DNA of 26,743 bases from contig JAZNCT010000080.1 of assembly GCA_045587665.1 (NCBI GenBank), forward strand, positions 1-26,743, written 5' to 3'. Below the pieces are notes generated by a model. It worked only from the letters and a program-made list of their open reading frames with translations, was not told the origin of the DNA and did no database searches. This document shows, one piece after another, positions 23,313-26,743 of this stretch. The first letter of the stretch is position 1, and every line of letters begins with the position of its first letter. The translations under genes and the position numbers were made by a program. This DNA comes from SIG710 sp045587665 (GTDB lineage: Bacteria; Bacillota; Clostridia; Oscillospirales; CAG-272).

Positions 23313-23963
23313 ATGAAGAAGATTCTTGCTCTTATCCTTGCAGCAATGATGATCTTTGCTGTAGTATCCTGCGGTGCAGGTGATGCAGCTGACACAGGCG
23401 CTGAGACAGGCGCTGACACAGGTGTTGACACAGGCGCTGACACAGGTGCTGACACAGAGGAAAGCACAGGCGCATCATACGGAAGCGCTCTTGAGCTTCT
23501 TGAAACAGTATGGAACACCTATGGCGATGATGAAAAGTTCTTCATCGGCGGCGGTAATACATACAACCCCGATTCTATGACAATGGATGCCCCCGGCAAG
23601 TTTGTTGCTCTTGAGGATACAGACTATGACGCAAACATCGGTTATCCTGCAGCAGATGCAGCAAAGCTTGATGATGCAGCTGCAATGTTCCACGGTATGA
23701 ATGTAAACAACTTCACCTGCAGTGCTCTCCACTTTGCAGACAGCGCAGATGCAAGTGCTATGGTTGAAGCTATCAAGTCTAACATCATGGCAAGACAGTG
23801 GATCTGCGGTTTCCCCGAGAAGCTTGTTATCATGAGTGTTCCCGGTGACTACCTCATCGTTATGTGGGGCCTTGGCGCAGATTGTGTTGACATCTTTGCA
23901 AACAAGACTATCGCTGCAATTGAAGGCGCAGAGATCCTCGTTGACGAGGCTATAGTTGGCTAA
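23313..23963 (+). CDS. Lipoprotein of unknown function with GADT-repeat linker
   Basis: The 216-residue protein has a signal peptide and lipobox VVSC (Cys20). A linker of repeated Gly-Ala-Asp-Thr units (about residues 24-48) follows, then a globular domain with FFIGGGNTYNPDSM and a FHGMNVNNFTCSALHF stretch. I do not recognise the domain; similar short lipoproteins with acidic Thr-rich linkers occur in gut Clostridia. ATG 23313 has AAAAGGAG upstream. An in-frame upstream extension to 23214 lacks a signal and is rejected. TTGTAA (23243) and an AT-rich -10 candidate near 23267 could drive it. It probably displays a small binding domain on the cell surface. Confidence 0.85.
   Translation: MKKILALILAAMMIFAVVSCGAGDAADTGAETGADTGVDTGADTGADTEESTGASYGSALELLETVWNTYGDDEKFFIGGGNTYNPDSMTMDAPGKFVALEDTDYDANIGYPAADAAKLDDAAAMFHGMNVNNFTCSALHFADSADASAMVEAIKSNIMARQWICGFPEKLVIMSVPGDYLIVMWGLGADCVDIFANKTIAAIEGAEILVDEAIVG
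23391..23450 (+). repeat. 12-bp tandem repeat in the lipoprotein linker
   Basis: Five copies of a 12-base unit, consensus GACACAGGCGCT, lie end to end (23391, 23403, 23415, 23427, 23439), with a partial sixth after them. Copies differ at one to three positions. Each encodes roughly Asp-Thr-Gly-Ala, so copy changes keep the frame. Confidence 0.9.
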
Positions 23964-23982
23964 TTAAACAAGGATACAAAAA

Positions 23983-24013
23983 AGGGACTGCCGCATAACA
24001 TGTGACAGTCCCT
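23983..24013 (+). terminator. Hairpin between the lipoprotein and MBOAT genes; weak terminator
   Basis: AGGGACTG (23983-23990) pairs with CAGTCCCT (24006-24013). The stem is strong, but only an AT-rich tail (ATTAAAT) follows, not a T run. It may attenuate or stabilise the transcript. Confidence 0.5.
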
Positions 24014-24046
24014 ATTAAATAAAACGAAAGGAACACCCAATAGAAA

Positions 24047-25447
24047 ATGCTGTTTTCAAGTATAAGTTTTCTTTTTTATTTTTTTGCGGCGTTTTTGCTT
24101 TTATATTTTCTTGCCCCAAAAAAACTAAAAAATGCGGTTTTGCTTATATTCAGTTTGCTGTTTTATGCCTGGGGCGGAGTAAAGTATGCACTTCTTATGG
24201 TGGCGGCTATACTTATCGGATATGTTTTCGGATTGCTTATCGAAAAATTCCGTCAGAGCAAAAAGCTGTCGCTGGCCTTTATGTGGGTAGCTGTTGCATC
24301 CATTCTGGCCTTTATGCTTTACTTTAAATATACAAACTTCTTTATTGATAACTTCAATAAACTGACGGGTAGCTCCATTTCGTTTTTAAAGATTACTCTC
24401 CCTGTTGGAATCAGCTTTTATACTTTCCAGACCATAAGCTATGTTATCGACGTATACAGGGGTGTTCCCGCTCAGAAGAATCTGATAAATCTTGCGGCAT
24501 ATGTTTCTATGTTTCCCCAGCTTATCGCAGGCCCTATCGTCAGATATGTTGACGTTGCGGCAGAGCTTGAAGAGCGGACGATTACCGTTGACAAATGCGC
24601 AGAAGGTATAAGACGCTTTATGATAGGTCTTGGCAAAAAGATACTTATTGCTGACCGACTGAGTGAGCTTTGTGACATAATTAAAACTGTAGACGAAAAA
24701 ACGGTTCTTCTCTATTGGATATACGCTGTTTCTGTGGCGCTCTATATCTATTTTGATTTCTCAGGCTACAGCGATATGGCTATAGGCCTTGGCAAAATGT
24801 TTGGCTTTAAGTTTCTTGAAAACTTCAATTATCCCTATATTTCAAAGAGTGCAACCGAGTTTTGGAGACGCTGGCATATGTCTCTCGGCTCTTGGTTCCG
24901 TGATTATGTTTATATTCCCCTTGGCGGAAACAGGGTTTCAAAGGCCCGCAATATCTTCAACATTTTTGTTGTGTGGTTCCTCACCGGCTTTTGGCACGGT
25001 GCGGCCTGGAACTTTATAGTTTGGGGTCTTTTCTTTGGAGTTCTGCTTCTTATCGAAAAGCTTTGGATATATAAATATCTCGATAACAGCAAGGTCATAG
25101 GCCATGTTTATGCCCTGCTTGCGGCAATTTTCAGCTTTGTTGTTTTCAATGCGGCAGATTTTGGAGAGGCATTCACTTATATTGGCGAAATGTTTGGCGC
25201 AGGCGGAATTTCCTTTGCCTCCCCTGAAAGTATCTACTATCTGCGCAGCTATGCGGTTATATTTATTCTTGCAATTATCGGTGCAACTCCCATAGTGAGA
25301 AACACTGCTGTAAAGATTTCCGAATCCAAGAGGTTCGGAGCTGTTATAAATGTTCTGGAGCCTGTTGCCCTCATTGCTCTTTTGCTCATAGTTACAGGAT
25401 ATCTTGTTGACGGCTCATTCAGCCCGTTCCTTTATTTTAGATTTTGA
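24047..25447 (+). CDS. MBOAT family O-acyltransferase (AlgI-like)
   Basis: The 466-residue protein has about ten to twelve membrane segments. It opens with MLFSSISFLFYFF, the usual AlgI start, which fixes ATG 24047 although the best ribosome binding site (AAAGGA at 24027-24032) is far upstream. The FWRRWHMSLGSWFRDYVYIPLGGNR block and the catalytic His317 in FLTGFWHGAAWN are diagnostic. It should move an acyl (often acetyl) group across the membrane for transfer to an extracytoplasmic polysaccharide. The next gene overlaps or nearly abuts it and encodes the matching SGNH-like partner. Polymer and acyl donor are unknown. Confidence 0.95.
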   Translation: MLFSSISFLFYFFAAFLLLYFLAPKKLKNAVLLIFSLLFYAWGGVKYALLMVAAILIGYVFGLLIEKFRQSKKLSLAFMWVAVASILAFMLYFKYTNFFIDNFNKLTGSSISFLKITLPVGISFYTFQTISYVIDVYRGVPAQKNLINLAAYVSMFPQLIAGPIVRYVDVAAELEERTITVDKCAEGIRRFMIGLGKKILIADRLSELCDIIKTVDEKTVLLYWIYAVSVALYIYFDFSGYSDMAIGLGKMFGFKFLENFNYPYISKSATEFWRRWHMSLGSWFRDYVYIPLGGNRVSKARNIFNIFVVWFLTGFWHGAAWNFIVWGLFFGVLLLIEKLWIYKYLDNSKVIGHVYALLAAIFSFVVFNAADFGEAFTYIGEMFGAGGISFASPESIYYLRSYAVIFILAIIGATPIVRNTAVKISESKRFGAVINVLEPVALIALLLIVTGYLVDGSFSPFLYFRF

Positions 25448-25461
25448 TAGGAGGCGACCGT

Positions 25462-26580
25462 ATGAATACAAAAATTAAGAATATTGTTGTTTGCGTTTCT
25501 ATGGCAGTTGTCCTCTTTTCACTTTCACTGCTATGCTTTTTTGGACCCAAAAAAGATTTTTTGCTCTCTGAACGTCGTTCGCCTGAAAAATTTCCGGAGC
25601 TGACGGTGGAGAGCCTTATGAAGGACGGAACTGAATACGACGAAAGCTTTATGTCCAAGTTTGAAAAATATGCTCTTGATGCGTTCCCCCTCAGAGATAC
25701 CTTCAGAACTATCAAGGCGATTTGCTCAAATTATATTTTCCGTCATCTTGATAATAATGATATTTATATACATGAAGGATATGCGGCGAAAAAACAGGCC
25801 GAGGCCGACCATGCTTCGATAGATCATGCGGTTAGCCGTTTTCAGTTCATCTATGACAGATATCTGAAGGATAAGGGCATCTCACCTTATGTTTCGGTGA
25901 TACCCGACAAAGCTTATTTCTTTGCCGAGGAAAATGGATATCTTTCTATGAGCTATGAAGAATTTATAAGCGAATTTACCGAAAAGATGAGCTTTGCCGA
26001 ATATATTGATATCACAGGTGCACTCGAACTTGAGGATTATTATAAGACCGATAGCCACTGGAGACAGGAAAAGCTTACCGATGTGGCTGAAATACTTGTC
26101 AATTCTATGGGCGGCAGCTACAGCAGCAGATTTGATACAAATACTCTTGATAATCCTTTTTACGGTGTGTATTACGGACAGGCGGCACTGCCCATGCCGG
26201 CGGAGACTATTTACTATCTCACAAGTCCGGCACTCCAAAACGTAAAGGTTTTCGATCATCAAAACAACAAGGAAATTACTCTTTATGATATGGAAAAGGC
26301 ATTTGGAAACGATCCTTATGATATGTTCCTTTCGGGTGAGCTTTCTTATGTTACAATCGAAAATCCGGATGCTAAAACGGATAAGGAGCTTGTAGTTTTC
26401 CGTGATTCCTTTGGCAGAAGTATCATTCCTCTTTTGGCAGAGGATTATGCCAAGATAACTGTTATTGATATCCGTTATCTACCTTCAACAATGCTGGGCT
26501 TCAGCGTGAAATTTGAAGATCAGGATGTTCTTTTCCTTTACAGCACCTTGGTTCTCAATGCCAGCAGCGAGATAAAATAA
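25462..26580 (+). CDS. SGNH hydrolase-like partner of MBOAT (AlgJ/AlgX, DHHW-type)
   Basis: The 372-residue protein has one N-terminal membrane segment (about residues 8-28) and an extracytoplasmic domain. YYKTDSHW carries the Asp-x-His pair (Asp197, His199); many relatives have DHHW here. FRDSFG carries the likely nucleophile Ser316. These are the AlgJ/AlgX-type SGNH residues that place acyl groups on a polysaccharide or remove them. ATG 25462 with AGGAGG (25450-25455) seven bases away was chosen over an in-frame ATG overlapping the MBOAT gene. It probably completes O-acylation begun by the MBOAT protein. The functional pairing comes from family knowledge and gene order. Confidence 0.88.
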   Translation: MNTKIKNIVVCVSMAVVLFSLSLLCFFGPKKDFLLSERRSPEKFPELTVESLMKDGTEYDESFMSKFEKYALDAFPLRDTFRTIKAICSNYIFRHLDNNDIYIHEGYAAKKQAEADHASIDHAVSRFQFIYDRYLKDKGISPYVSVIPDKAYFFAEENGYLSMSYEEFISEFTEKMSFAEYIDITGALELEDYYKTDSHWRQEKLTDVAEILVNSMGGSYSSRFDTNTLDNPFYGVYYGQAALPMPAETIYYLTSPALQNVKVFDHQNNKEITLYDMEKAFGNDPYDMFLSGELSYVTIENPDAKTDKELVVFRDSFGRSIIPLLAEDYAKITVIDIRYLPSTMLGFSVKFEDQDVLFLYSTLVLNASSEIK

Positions 26581-26636
26581 CGAAAAGGGATTGAGTTAAA
26601 TTAAAAATTTTGACTTTTTTCCTATATAAAAGCAAC

Positions 26637-26675
26637 AAAAAACCAAGATCAATCGTCTGAATTGTCCTTGGTTTT
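26637..26675 (+). terminator. Terminator after the MBOAT-SGNH pair
   Basis: The AAAACCAAG-type arm (about 26639-26647) pairs with CTTGGTTTT (26667-26675), with inner CAAT/ATTG pairs. A and T flanks on both sides would let it work in both directions. The remaining 68 bases to the window end show nothing I can support. Confidence 0.75.
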
Positions 26676-26743
26676 ATGTTATCCCTGCACAAAGCGTTCA
26701 CAATTTGTTAATGCTATGACTCAGCCCCTTTTGTCTTTCGTGG

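Noticed and set aside
23391..23450. Tandem repeats considered as a CRISPR-like array
   Set aside because: Units are 12 bases, directly adjacent without spacers, and code in frame for a protein linker.
26698..26743. Possible 3' end of a minus-strand gene entering from the right edge
   Set aside because: A 14-codon open stretch before a TGA is too short to distinguish from chance, though the terminator before it would suit convergent genes.

Overview
The window looks like chromosomal DNA of a low-to-moderate GC, spore-forming member of the Clostridia (Bacillota), probably a gut-type lineage. The evidence is a clear sigma-G gene, genomically encoded CCA on all four tRNAs, strong AGGAG-type ribosome binding sites, consensus sigma-A promoters and many diderm-independent lipoproteins with short acidic linkers. 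No phage, transposon, CRISPR array or rRNA is visible. No gene-free stretch exceeds about 210 bases.

Layout. (1) Bases 1-4538 (+) hold the end of a cell-surface polysaccharide modification cluster: a 5'-truncated SGNH-like/NodB deacetylase fusion, an acyl carrier protein, an FkbH-like HAD/GNAT protein and a CotH-type lipoprotein. The junctions are short or overlapping. (2) Next come an AGCS sodium:amino-acid symporter (4553-5959) and sigG (about 6063-6836). The gap between them packs a sigma-F-like promoter, a 16-bp-stem hairpin and a probable non-standard start codon. (3) Bases 6959-9625 (+) are an operon of two diverged DHH/DHHA1 phosphoesterases (NrnA type) and SurE, a plausible route from short nucleic acid fragments to nucleosides. 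A bidirectional terminator follows. (4) Bases 17317-9684 (-) are a seven-gene operon from one good promoter: RDD membrane protein, MsmX/UgpC-type ATPase, two CUT1-type permeases, a solute-binding lipoprotein, a staphylococcal-nuclease-like lipoprotein with OB-like domains, and a lipoprotein with two tandem copies of an OB-like domain. A nuclease anchored beside an importer suggests capture of extracellular nucleic acid products. That is my main candidate for an undescribed system. (5) Divergently, a D-Ala-D-Ala carboxypeptidase and a small membrane protein (17519-18893) are followed by degV (19009-19875). The degV promoter lies between two 16-bp palindromic operators that differ by one base.

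(6) Bases 22422-19952 (-) are an operon of a YqeG-type HAD phosphatase, an endonuclease-IV-like TIM barrel and an M24 aminopeptidase. (7) Bases 22632-23185 (+) carry tRNA-Gly(TCC), tRNA-Arg(TCT), tRNA-His(GTG) and tRNA-Thr(GGT) under two consensus promoters. The first promoter contains a near copy of the degV operator. (8) Bases 23313-26580 (+) hold a lipoprotein with a 12-bp tandem-repeat linker, an AlgI-type MBOAT O-acyltransferase and an AlgJ/AlgX-like SGNH partner. This is a second surface-polysaccharide acylation module, and it echoes the module at the left edge.

All functions are read from sequence motifs by eye. No database search or folding program was run.
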